Positions 55,191 to 64,000 of a DNA stretch of 64,000 nucleotides are shown here, piece after piece. Source of the stretch: Agathobacter sp. (lineage in GTDB: Bacteria; Bacillota; Clostridia; Lachnospirales; Lachnospiraceae). A program made the translations under genes and the position numbers. The first letter of the stretch is position 1. Every line of letters begins with the position of its first letter. The notes beneath the pieces were generated by a model. The model was not told where the DNA came from and did no database searches. It saw only the letters and a list, made by a program, of their open reading frames with translations. Location of the stretch: the NCBI GenBank assembly GCA_022772675.1, contig JALEZW010000013.1, forward strand, positions 1 through 64,000, written 5' to 3'.

Positions 55191-56105
55191 ATGCGCTATC
55201 TGATGTGTAAAAATACGAAAGTATTAAATTTAGATACCTATGACATACTTGCGGGCGGGCTGCTTCCGGGTTATGTTAAGAAGAATCATCCATCGAAAGA
55301 GACCTATCATGTCTGGATGAAAAGCAGATATTCCTCTTCCTCGAATACGTTAGCTCGTAAATTGCAGGGCATACAGTTCGGTCAGGGTAATCGTTGCCGC
55401 ATCAATCGATTGACTCACGCATTAAGTTTCACTGACTGCTATTGGGAAAAAGATGAAACTGAGACGGTTATGTTTCAGGATATTAGTCCATATTACACCA
55501 GATTTTGGGATGGTTTGTCCGAATTTAACGGCGAGGCAGCACCAACTCTGTATACGGATGGCTGCCTGCCCAAGAAGTGGCTGCAGTCCGGTGAATTGTT
55601 CAAGCAGGGGGATTTGTCTCTGGAGATTGAGTGTATCAACCTCTGTAAAGCATGTGGGATACCCGTAGAGGATGGATATATAACAACAAACGGTATCTGT
55701 GTTACCAATTTCACATCTGATATGATTATGTTTGAAAATGCGAAAGCGTCCGGGGAATTTGATGAATATGACTTTACCGATGAAGACATCGTGAGCAAGT
55801 TTGGAAAGTCAGGTGTACAGATGTTAGTGATTGACGCCATTATCGGTAATGGCGACAGGCATGCCGGAAACTTTGGGTATTTGCGCAATGCGGATTCCGG
55901 CGCATATATTGGTATGGCTCCTCTGTATGATTTTGACCATGCATTAGATTCAACAGCGACTGACAAGCCGGATATTCTGATTTCGGATATGCTGCAGGCC
56001 TGCAAAGCCTACACAGATGAAATATCCCGTATTTGCAATATTTCACTGAAATGCGACAACAACATCTTTCACAAACGGGCACAATTAATACTCGATTTAA
56101 TATGA
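55191..56105 (+). CDS. HipA-like kinase domain protein
   Basis: LVIDAIIGNGDRHAGNFGYLRN and MAPLYDFDHAL motifs; RBS AGGAGGTGG. Confidence 0.75.
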   Translation: MRYLMCKNTKVLNLDTYDILAGGLLPGYVKKNHPSKETYHVWMKSRYSSSSNTLARKLQGIQFGQGNRCRINRLTHALSFTDCYWEKDETETVMFQDISPYYTRFWDGLSEFNGEAAPTLYTDGCLPKKWLQSGELFKQGDLSLEIECINLCKACGIPVEDGYITTNGICVTNFTSDMIMFENAKASGEFDEYDFTDEDIVSKFGKSGVQMLVIDAIIGNGDRHAGNFGYLRNADSGAYIGMAPLYDFDHALDSTATDKPDILISDMLQACKAYTDEISRICNISLKCDNNIFHKRAQLILDLI

Positions 56106-56123
56106 CAGTGACAATTAGCCTAA

Positions 56124-56158
56124 TGAAAACCCCACGAACTGCCATTCGTGGGGTTTCG
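56124..56158 (+). terminator. Terminator after the HipA-like gene
   Basis: GAAAACCCCACGAACTGCCATTCGTGGGGTTTCGCT. Confidence 0.85.
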
Positions 56159-56260
56159 CTTTGTGCCAACTTGGACACTAATCTCATTTTAAGCCTAGTA
56201 TGGCATATGCCAATATTTTTTGCAATATTCGTTTTTGCAAATTCACTGTGTTGGGGTACA

Positions 56261-57493
56261 TTAACTACGGTAATCTCCGTTAATCTTTACATAATCATAA
56301 GTCAGGTCACAGCCCCATGCCTTTGCGGAAGATTCCCCCTGATGTAAATCAATATTGATATAAATCTCATCCTCACCGAGAATAATTTTCGCCTCATCCT
56401 CAGAAAAATCAACTCCGGCACCATTTCTGCAGACTGCCACGCACCCCTTTGCCGAAGCCAGATCCACATCTACTTTATTGATATCAAAATCCGCCTCTGC
56501 ATAACCGATGGCGCAAAGAATTCTTCCCCAGTTGGCATCTTCGCCAAACATTGCACACTTAAACAGCGGGGAACGGATGACACTCTTTGCCACTATGATT
56601 GCAGTATCCTGATCCGGCGCACCGTTACAGGTACACTCTAACAGCTTGGAGGCACCCTCTCCATCCTTTGCCAGCATCCTGGTAAGGGTCATGAGTACCT
56701 GATACAATGCCTTACGGAAAGTCTCGTACTCCTCTCCCTCCTGTGTGATTGGAGTGTTTCCTGCCATACCGTTTGCCATAATGCTGACCATATCGTTTGT
56801 TGAGGTATCACCATCAATACTCAGACAGTTATATGTCACCTTAACGATTTCTGACAGTGCCTTCTGAATCAGTTCGGAAGAGATTGCAATATCCGTTGTG
56901 ACAAAGTTTAAAGTCGTAGCCATATTGGGATGAATCATACCGCTTCCCTTTGCCATACCTCCCACCGTACAGGTCTTTCCGTCAATTGTAAAGGAAACAG
57001 CCGTCTCCTTTGCATAGGTATCCGTTGTCATAATGGCATTGGCAGCCTTTCCGTGATTCTCCGGCGAAAGTCCCTCTGCCAATTCCTTCACATGATCCCT
57101 GATGGGCTCAATGGGGAGTCTCTGTCCGATGACACCGGTAGATGCAACGATTACCTCTTCCGGGCGGATTCCCAGTTCTGCAGCAGCAAGTTCACACATC
57201 ATCTGTGCCTTTTCTTCTCCGTCAGCATTACAGGTATTGGCATTCTTACTGTTTGCAATAACCGCACGGGTCTTATTGCCGGTTGCCTTAAGATGAGCTT
57301 TGGTTACAAGAATCGGTGCTCCCTTAACTTTATTTGTCGTATATACGGCTGCCGCAGTACATTCCCTCTCTGATAATATCAGTGCCAGATCATTCTTATT
57401 CTTATCCTCATTCAGCCCACAGTTTACACCATTTGCCGAAAATCCCTTTGCAGCACAGACACCCCCGTCTACCTGCTTCATATCTAAATCCAT
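56261..57493 (-). CDS. argJ: Bifunctional glutamate N-acetyltransferase/ornithine acetyltransferase
   Basis: GGVCAAKGFSANGVNCGL, GMAKGSGMIHPNMATTLNFVTTD, GEDANWGRILCAIGYA. Confidence 0.96.
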   Translation of the reverse strand: MDLDMKQVDGGVCAAKGFSANGVNCGLNEDKNKNDLALILSERECTAAAVYTTNKVKGAPILVTKAHLKATGNKTRAVIANSKNANTCNADGEEKAQMMCELAAAELGIRPEEVIVASTGVIGQRLPIEPIRDHVKELAEGLSPENHGKAANAIMTTDTYAKETAVSFTIDGKTCTVGGMAKGSGMIHPNMATTLNFVTTDIAISSELIQKALSEIVKVTYNCLSIDGDTSTNDMVSIMANGMAGNTPITQEGEEYETFRKALYQVLMTLTRMLAKDGEGASKLLECTCNGAPDQDTAIIVAKSVIRSPLFKCAMFGEDANWGRILCAIGYAEADFDINKVDVDLASAKGCVAVCRNGAGVDFSEDEAKIILGEDEIYINIDLHQGESSAKAWGCDLTYDYVKINGDYRS

Positions 57494-57549
57494 TTTCTTA
57501 CTCCTATCTTTTTCTTCATGTCAATCTTATGATATAAGGGTCTGTAAGT

Positions 57550-58887
57550 CTACTCTCTTTCCTGCATCACACTCTTGTAGGCAGGACGGATAATCTTGCT
57601 GCTTCCAATCAGTTCCTCCAGTCTGTGGGCACTCCAGCCGGCGATTCTTGCAATGGCAAAAAGCGGAGTAAAAAGTTCTGAGGGAATACCCAGCATATCA
57701 TAGACAAATCCGCTGTAGAAATCCACATTCGGGCTGACACCCTTAAAGATATGGCGTTTTTCTGCAATAAGCTCCGGAGCCAGTTCCTCGATCAGCGTAT
57801 AAAGATGCATATCCTTCTGTCTCCCTTTTGCCTCTGCCAGATGTTCCACATAGCTGCGGAATACCCGCTCTCTCGGGTCGGAAAGGGAGTAAACAGCATG
57901 TCCCATACCATAGATGAGTCCCTTATGGTCAAAGGCTTCTCCGTTTAGCAGCTTTGACAGATATGCCCTGACCTCATCCCGGTCATCCCAGTCCTTTACA
58001 TGTTCACGGATATCGTCCATCATCTGCATTACCTTGATATTGGCACCGCCGTGCTTCGGTCCCTTAAGAGAGGACATGGCAGCTGCAACTGCGGAATAGG
58101 TATCGGTTCCTGCAGATGTCACAACCCTTGTGGTAAAGGTGCTGTTATTTCCACCGCCGTGTTCCATATGAAGCATCAGGGCTACGTCCAAAACCTGTGC
58201 CTCCAGCTGGGTATACTTCATGTCCGGCCGCAGCATGCGAAGGAAATTCTCTGCCGTGGAAAGCTTCGGATCCGGTCTGTGGATATACATACTGGAATCA
58301 TTTTCATAATGGTTGTATGCGTGATAGCCATATACTGCCAGCATCGGAAAATTCGCAATCAACTGCATACACTGGCGGATGTTATTTTCCACAGAAGAAT
58401 CTGTAGTATAGGGATCATAGGCTGCCAGTGTCAGGATACTGCGGGTCATGGAATTCATGATGTCCTTAGAGGGCGCCTTCATGATAACATCACGGGTAAA
58501 GTTTGTGGGAAGCGTCCTGCTGTTTCCCAGAACCTCACAAAATTCTGCCTGCTCCTTTTCATTTGGCAGTTCTCCGAATAAAAGCAGATATGCTGCTTTC
58601 TCAAATCCAAATTCATCCGGCTTCAGATTCCTGATTAATGTCTGGACATTATAGCCTCTGTACCACAGTTCTCCGTCACAGGGAATCTGATTTCCGTTCT
58701 CATCACTTTTAAAGGAAACAATCTTAGAAATTCGGGTAAGACCTGTCAATACCCCTTTTCCATTGACATCCCGGAGACCTCGGTTTACTCCATACTCCTG
58801 AAACAGACCATCTGAGATGGTATCATTTTCAATACACATATTCTGTTTTGATTCTGCGTAGGTTGTTAATAAATCTTTATTCTCCAT
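57550..58887 (-). CDS. gltA: Citrate synthase (citrate/2-methylcitrate synthase)
   Basis: MLHMEHGGGNNSTFTTRVVTSAGTDTYSAVAAAMSSLKGPKHGGAN, GLIYGMGHAVYSLSDPRE. Confidence 0.93.
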   Translation of the reverse strand: MENKDLLTTYAESKQNMCIENDTISDGLFQEYGVNRGLRDVNGKGVLTGLTRISKIVSFKSDENGNQIPCDGELWYRGYNVQTLIRNLKPDEFGFEKAAYLLLFGELPNEKEQAEFCEVLGNSRTLPTNFTRDVIMKAPSKDIMNSMTRSILTLAAYDPYTTDSSVENNIRQCMQLIANFPMLAVYGYHAYNHYENDSSMYIHRPDPKLSTAENFLRMLRPDMKYTQLEAQVLDVALMLHMEHGGGNNSTFTTRVVTSAGTDTYSAVAAAMSSLKGPKHGGANIKVMQMMDDIREHVKDWDDRDEVRAYLSKLLNGEAFDHKGLIYGMGHAVYSLSDPRERVFRSYVEHLAEAKGRQKDMHLYTLIEELAPELIAEKRHIFKGVSPNVDFYSGFVYDMLGIPSELFTPLFAIARIAGWSAHRLEELIGSSKIIRPAYKSVMQERE

Positions 58888-58972
58888 GCTTCACTCTCCC
58901 ATCTGTATTTTTCCATTATATCCTAATTGCCCCATAAAAAAAAGCTTTTCATAAAATTTTAACATTTGATTT

Positions 58973-60724
58973 ATGAATGGAAATGACGGGCGAACCGTTC
59001 CCACACCTGCTGCATACCTTAAAAGAAAAAGGCTTTTCATGGACTGTGACACCCTCATCCGTTCTAATAACACCTATGATATCCTGATTTCCCGCGAATC
59101 CACGGAGATTTTCCCTGTTCCTGTGGAATGTACACAGGAAATCGGTGACAATTATCTGGTAGATTATTTTGACCGTTCCACAGTTGGTCCCCTAAACATC
59201 TCCGAATACGGTTATTCTGTCATCCCCAAATGCTATGGACTCTTAGATACTCTTGCACTGGAAGAAAGCAGAATTATTCAGCTTCAAAATCAGACTGCCG
59301 TTGCGCTGAAAGGACAGGGAGTACTGATTGGCATAATTGACACCGGTATTTCCTATGAACTGCCCTGCTTCCGTAATTCCGACGGCAGCACCAGGATCCA
59401 CGCAGCATGGGATCAGTCAATTCCTGCCACAGAACCGTCACAGCTGCCCGAGGGCTTCCTGTACGGTACAGAGTATTCTTCCGATGACATAAACGCGGCA
59501 CTCCGCAGTGAAAATCCAAAAGAACTGGTTCCACTTTCCGATGAAAACGGACATGGAACCATGCTTTCCAGCATCATTGCCGGCAGCGAAGATCCGACTG
59601 CCGGTTTTACCGGAGCCGCTCCCTATGCAGAGCTTATTGTTGTAAAATTAAAACCTGCCAAACAGTATCTGAAAGAATTCTACTATATTCCCGCAGGGAC
59701 CGATGTCTATCAGGAAAATGACATCATGGCGGCAGTCTCTTATCTGGATCAGACGGCCAGGAAATCCGGAAAACCTCTTGTTATCTGCCTGGGACTTGGC
59801 ACCAATAACGGAAGCCATTCCGGTTCCGGGAACCTGTCAAATTTTCTAAACGATATCGGCAGCCGCTGGCGCAGGTGCATTGTCACTGCCACCGGAAATG
59901 AGGCAAATGCCAGACACCATTTTTATGGGAAAAGTGACGGCAAAAACACAATTGAAATGGAAATTAATGCAGATCAGAAAATGAACGGCTTTTATCTGGA
60001 GCTGTGGGCAAGTGCCACGGAAATGTTTACTGTTTCCGTCCGTTCTCCGGGAGGAACCACACTCTATGGACCAAACTACTCGGAAAATTCCCATACTGAA
60101 CGGGAATTTATTTTTGAAGGAACCCGGGTGGAAATTGATTACTGGCAGGATGCACGCACCCGTGGAAATCAGCTGATCTTTATCCGTTTTACGGAACCCT
60201 CTGCCGGAATCTGGACGGTATTTGTCACTCCCGGAACAACGATCACCGGAACCTTCCATGCCTGGCTTCCCATGAGTGGAATGTTAGAGCGGGATATCAT
60301 CTTTCTAAGACCGGATCCGGATGTAACGCTGACCGGACCATCTGCAGCAGAAATCCCCATCGGTGTCGGCGGTTATAACCCGGGCTCCGGCGCACTGTAT
60401 TTAAATTCCGGCAGGGGTTACTCCCTTTCCTCCGTTGTAAAACCGGATTTTACTGCTCCAGCCGTATCTGTGTCTGCCATCGGAAGGCTTGGAAATCCAG
60501 TAACCATGACCGGAACCAGCGCCGCAGCTGCCATTACCGCCGGTGCCTGCGCCCAGATTATGGAATGGGGAGATGTCAGAGGGAAGAGACCTCTGCTTAA
60601 CTCTGTAGTGATTGGAAATATACTGGTGCGGGGCAGCGTAAGAAGCCAGGATATCTCTTATCCGAATACCTCCTGGGGATATGGGAAAATGAATGTATAT
60701 GATGCAATGATGAGATTATTCTGA
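58973..60724 (+). CDS. S8 subtilisin-like protease (Csp-like); start may be MDCDTL at 59039
   Basis: Intact triad motifs GIIDTGIS, NGHGTMLSSIIAG, GTSAAAAITAG. Confidence 0.92.
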   Translation: MNGNDGRTVPTPAAYLKRKRLFMDCDTLIRSNNTYDILISRESTEIFPVPVECTQEIGDNYLVDYFDRSTVGPLNISEYGYSVIPKCYGLLDTLALEESRIIQLQNQTAVALKGQGVLIGIIDTGISYELPCFRNSDGSTRIHAAWDQSIPATEPSQLPEGFLYGTEYSSDDINAALRSENPKELVPLSDENGHGTMLSSIIAGSEDPTAGFTGAAPYAELIVVKLKPAKQYLKEFYYIPAGTDVYQENDIMAAVSYLDQTARKSGKPLVICLGLGTNNGSHSGSGNLSNFLNDIGSRWRRCIVTATGNEANARHHFYGKSDGKNTIEMEINADQKMNGFYLELWASATEMFTVSVRSPGGTTLYGPNYSENSHTEREFIFEGTRVEIDYWQDARTRGNQLIFIRFTEPSAGIWTVFVTPGTTITGTFHAWLPMSGMLERDIIFLRPDPDVTLTGPSAAEIPIGVGGYNPGSGALYLNSGRGYSLSSVVKPDFTAPAVSVSAIGRLGNPVTMTGTSAAAAITAGACAQIMEWGDVRGKRPLLNSVVIGNILVRGSVRSQDISYPNTSWGYGKMNVYDAMMRLF

Positions 60725-60868
60725 TTCTCTAATTCTAAAGGGGTTCCCAGTAAAGCTGCCAGAATTTCTCATATTTAGAAAAATCTGCCTATTTCTGCCC
60801 GATTTCATACTATCCTGAACAGATACCAGTACACCGGGTAAAAAATTTCTTACGTATTGAACGAGGAT

Positions 60869-60950
60869 GCGGTTTCGAGAGTGCAGGTCAAAAAACGAAG
60901 ACGCAGCGGGCTACGTCAAGGCTTTTTGACCTGTGCTATCGGAATCGCAG
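60869..60950. repeat. Imperfect inverted-repeat element
   Basis: GCGGTTTCGAGAGTGCAGGTCAAAAA ... TTTTTGACCTGTGCTATCGGAATCGC. Confidence 0.65.
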
Positions 60951-61000
60951 ACCGTTCATATTCACTAGAAACTTTTTATTCGGTGTCTGGGATTCAACAA

Positions 61001-61423
61001 TTACAGCCGATCCGGGTTCTCTGTTATAAAAATATACTCTGCAACCGAACGGTCGAAGGCTTTGATATGCTGGAATAACCAGTCAACCACATTCTTCTTT
61101 ACCTGATCCACAAATGCATCAGTGGGACCCTCGGATTCATCTAAGAACGCCTCCAGCTCCTTTAAGTTCTTCTTGAACTCCTCATGCTTTGCCTTATGTT
61201 CTTTAAGACCCGGATATCCCACATCCTCCTGCAGCTTTTCCTCTGCGGAAAAATGAAAATCCGTGTACTCTGCCAGATAATCCAGCATCTGGATTGCCTT
61301 TACTTTTCCTGCGCCCTCCTCACAGCTGTCCACAAACTTTTTAATCCGGTCAATCAGTTCCTTATGCTGGGAATCAATCAACTCATTTTTCGTAATCAGA
61401 TTATCATCAAACTCAATTGTCAT
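61001..61423 (-). CDS. Bacteriohemerythrin
   Basis: DSQHKELIDRIKKF, YTDFHFSAEEKLQ, GLKEHKAKHEEF, WLFQHIKAFD iron ligands. Confidence 0.93.
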   Translation of the reverse strand: MTIEFDDNLITKNELIDSQHKELIDRIKKFVDSCEEGAGKVKAIQMLDYLAEYTDFHFSAEEKLQEDVGYPGLKEHKAKHEEFKKNLKELEAFLDESEGPTDAFVDQVKKNVVDWLFQHIKAFDRSVAEYIFITENPDRL

Positions 61424-61497
61424 AGTATGCTCCTCCTCAAAATATCTGTATCTTTTTATTTTTTATTATAACTCTTCTATAAAACAGACGCAACCTG

Positions 61498-63546
61498 TTA
61501 CCTGTTTTTCCCTGAAGTTTTTAGACAGGCAACACCATATCCCTCCAGCTGCAGCGTTCCATCCACAGGCTCACCGGTTAACAGATTCAGTCCCTTCACT
61601 CCGGAAATCGTCTTTTTCTCCGTTGTATCATTTAATAGGAATCTATAACACACATCATCTGCCTCTCTCGTATGGCACTCCACTCCATCCGGAAGACACA
61701 GTACCGGAATTTCAGCCCTCTTAAGTGCCTGTGCATAAAGATGCCGCATGGACTCCTGAGCCAGTCGTGCTGCTACGTAGACTGCCGTACCTTTCCCACT
61801 CTTTCTCCCGGTAACTGCCGCCATTCCCTTATAATAATCATTCTCGTAGGTTCCGGAAATTTCCGTTCCATCGGCCACACGTAGAACCTCTGCGTAGTCC
61901 CGCACTTCCCCCTCTGAGCCATCGGTAAAACGGACTTTATTTCTATCCTTCGGATACAGGGTATCAATCTCCTCGCTGATTACGCCAAACAAATCCCTTA
62001 AACCATCTCCCGGAAAACCACCCAGATAATTCAGTGTATTTTCATCCACATAGCCGGTCAGATAGGTTGCAATCAGCTGTCCACCTTTTTCCACAAAAGC
62101 TTTCAGTCTCTCAGACACATTTGGATGGAGCATATAAAGCATCGGTGCTGCAATGACGGCATAATCCTCATAGGAATCCTCGCTGGAAATGACATCCACA
62201 TCCAGGCCGAATGAAGACAGATCGCGGTATGCATTCATGCACTCCTCAGGATAATTTTTCGTGTCCTGTGCCAGCCCTCGCATATCCTCAATAGCCCACA
62301 TGCTGTCCCAGTCAAAGATCACTGCCACCTTCGCTTTCACCACTGTTCCTGCTACTTCTTTTATTTTCTTAAGTTCCTGTCCCAGTTCTTCCACCTCACG
62401 GAAAACTCTGGTATCATCGGTTCCAAGGTGATCCACAACCGCACCATGGTACTGCTCAAAGGATCCCCGGCCCTTCCGCCACTGAAAATACTGCACAGTA
62501 TCCGAGCCCAGTGCCACCGCCTGGAAAGATGCAAGTTTGTGCACTCCCGGCCGCTGCATCTTATTATACGGATGCCAGTTGACAAGGCCCGGTGCACTCT
62601 CCATCATCATAAAGGGCTGTTCTTTTTTCATAGAACGCATCACCGCATGGTCAAAGGCATTTTCCGTCATAGTATCAGCAAAAGGCTCCTCATCGTTGTG
62701 AAAACGAGGATAGGAATCCCATGAAATTACATCCAGTTCCTCCGACATTTTTCTATAATCCAGTCCCGGAAAAAGTTTCATGAAATTAGTGGTAATGGGA
62801 ATATCCGGTGTCCGCTCTCTTAAGATGGCAGTCTCCGATTTCATATAATCCGTCATATTCCAGGTAGTAAAACGCTTCCACTCCAGATTGAGTCCCATAA
62901 TGCTGTATTCCCCGTTCTGGTATGGCGGTTCGATTTGCGAAAAATCATTATACTCATGGCTCCAGAACTTTGTCCACCATGCCTGATTCAGTTTCTCAAT
63001 ATCGTGGTCAAATTTCTCTGCAAGATAATTCTGAAATCTTTTTACACAGTGCGGACAATAACATTCCCCACCAAATTCATTGGAAATATGCCACATCAAA
63101 AGTCCCGGATGGGAACCGAATTCATCCACCAGCCTGTTCAATATAATCGAAACCTTTTCCCGGTAAACAAGCGCACTCATGCAATGGTTGTGCCGCACTC
63201 CGTGGTGGGCCCGCACTCCGTATGCGTCCACACGCATTGCCTCGGGATATTTCTCATCCAGCCATGCCGGACGTGCCCCGGATGGTGTGGCTAATATGGT
63301 ATAGATTCCATTTGCATACAGTTCATCCATGATCTGATGAAGCCATTCAAAATGAAATTCTCCCTCCCTGGGTTCAAAGGTGGACCAGGAAAAGACTCCC
63401 AGAGTTGCACAGTTCATACCTGCCTTTTTCATCATGCGGATATCCTCTTTTAAGATATCCGGCCTATCCAGCCACTGCTCAGGGTTATAATCTCCTCCAT
63501 GCATGATTCCATCAATTTTCGGAAACAGTAACTTTCTCTCCATCAT
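61498..63546 (-). CDS. Beta-galactosidase (GH42)
   Basis: GGDYNPEQWLDRPDILKEDIRMMKKAGMNCATLGVFSWSTFEPREG, WHISNEFGGECYCPHC, MMESAPGLVNWHPYNK. Confidence 0.95.
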   Translation of the reverse strand: MMERKLLFPKIDGIMHGGDYNPEQWLDRPDILKEDIRMMKKAGMNCATLGVFSWSTFEPREGEFHFEWLHQIMDELYANGIYTILATPSGARPAWLDEKYPEAMRVDAYGVRAHHGVRHNHCMSALVYREKVSIILNRLVDEFGSHPGLLMWHISNEFGGECYCPHCVKRFQNYLAEKFDHDIEKLNQAWWTKFWSHEYNDFSQIEPPYQNGEYSIMGLNLEWKRFTTWNMTDYMKSETAILRERTPDIPITTNFMKLFPGLDYRKMSEELDVISWDSYPRFHNDEEPFADTMTENAFDHAVMRSMKKEQPFMMMESAPGLVNWHPYNKMQRPGVHKLASFQAVALGSDTVQYFQWRKGRGSFEQYHGAVVDHLGTDDTRVFREVEELGQELKKIKEVAGTVVKAKVAVIFDWDSMWAIEDMRGLAQDTKNYPEECMNAYRDLSSFGLDVDVISSEDSYEDYAVIAAPMLYMLHPNVSERLKAFVEKGGQLIATYLTGYVDENTLNYLGGFPGDGLRDLFGVISEEIDTLYPKDRNKVRFTDGSEGEVRDYAEVLRVADGTEISGTYENDYYKGMAAVTGRKSGKGTAVYVAARLAQESMRHLYAQALKRAEIPVLCLPDGVECHTREADDVCYRFLLNDTTEKKTISGVKGLNLLTGEPVDGTLQLEGYGVACLKTSGKNR

Positions 63547-63668
63547 TATTTCTCCTTTTTGTTTTTTCGACAGTTACTCCGGTACATGAAACGTGGATGC
63601 CGATTCGAAAGTACCGGTCGCTTTTTATCCGGTGCACCGGAGACACCTCTTTTTCATCGCGATGTTCT

Positions 63669-64000
63669 TTACATGACCCGGCTTGCATGGCAGGTAAAAT
63701 ACAAAATCTGGTATTCCCCTGATATTTTTCTTAACAGCTCTTCCCCACGCTCCAGTTTATCTTCATCCAGATTCACAAAGGGGTCATCCAGTATCAGGAA
63801 GGGTTTTTCCTCCGGATACATAGCATCCACAAGGGCCAGGCGCATACAGATGCCCAGCAGATCTTGGTAACCGGCAGACAGCCACTTTGCCTCCCGCATC
63901 TCGCCCTGTTCCTTCATATGCACTTCAATATTGGCATCCACCATCCAGTTTTTCTCATCATCCCCGGTAAGAAGACTGTAGTACTTTCCAAAACCATTTT
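63669..64000 (-). CDS. C-terminal part of AAA/SMC-like ATPase (YhaN-like), truncated by window edge
   Basis: NGFGKYYSLLTGDDEKNWMVDANIEVHMKEQGEMREAKWLSAGYQDLLGICMRLALVDAMYPEEKPFLILDDPFVNLDEDKL (signature and Walker B). Confidence 0.85.
   Translation of the reverse strand, partial: NGFGKYYSLLTGDDEKNWMVDANIEVHMKEQGEMREAKWLSAGYQDLLGICMRLALVDAMYPEEKPFLILDDPFVNLDEDKLERGEELLRKISGEYQILYFTCHASRVM

Noticed and set aside
57529-57560. Possible additional copy of the ATGATACAAGGGTC repeat
   Set aside because: Only ATGATATAAGGGTC matches; the rest diverges, so not called
58000-58581. 193-aa plus-strand ORF antisense to citrate synthase
   Set aside because: Shadow frame; no RBS or domain evidence
1-64000. 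CRISPR array or cas genes
   Set aside because: No regularly spaced repeats with unique spacers and no cas-like ORFs; the periodic arrays found (50109, 34764) lack spacers
1-64000. Intact prophage or conjugative element
   Set aside because: No integrase, terminase, capsid, relaxase or T4SS genes were seen

Overview
The window is a chromosomal segment of a Gram-positive anaerobe, most likely a gut Lachnospiraceae/Clostridia member (inferred from gene content; no search was run). It is mostly housekeeping and metabolism, largely on the minus strand. Main content: yjdF with a probable yjdF-type RNA leader; Uma2; PPase-like + NUDIX; AGCS transporter; an iron locus (DtxR-type regulator, fused FeoA-FeoB, and a GTG-started 44-aa FeoB-associated Cys-rich protein missing from the ORF track); rhodanese-TtcA-like fusion; HydE/G/F plus TM1266-like protein; split purine genes (AICAR transformylase + PurO-like cyclohydrolase); FliB-like; NrdDG with paired NrdR-like boxes; an overlapping acyltransferase/membrane protein/esterase cassette; HisC; a single-chain N6-methylase/specificity R-M-like gene; GalT/GalK/GH53/NodB-like galactan region with a LacI regulator; L,D-transpeptidase; PAP2; RecJ; IlvBN; FolA/ThyA; Dus; ProC; HipA-like kinase; ArgJ; citrate synthase; S8 protease; hemerythrin; GH42; and the end of an AAA ATPase. 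There are three tRNA-Gly genes. Observations I consider most worth follow-up: (1) the R-M-like gene has a near-ideal promoter whose 17-bp spacer begins with a GAAC-N4-GTTC LexA/SOS-type palindrome; (2) a 196-bp MITE-like element with GTAA-starting inverted termini and an exact 8-bp flanking direct repeat; (3) a second ~110-bp palindromic repeat family in full, truncated and internally deleted forms; (4) a 5 x 16-bp tandem array in the thyA leader; (5) a small alpha-amylase relic; (6) 21-bp-spaced direct repeats upstream of the galK promoter; (7) an 18-bp palindrome within 30-bp tandem repeats upstream of the GH53 gene. No CRISPR array, rRNA or intact prophage was seen.
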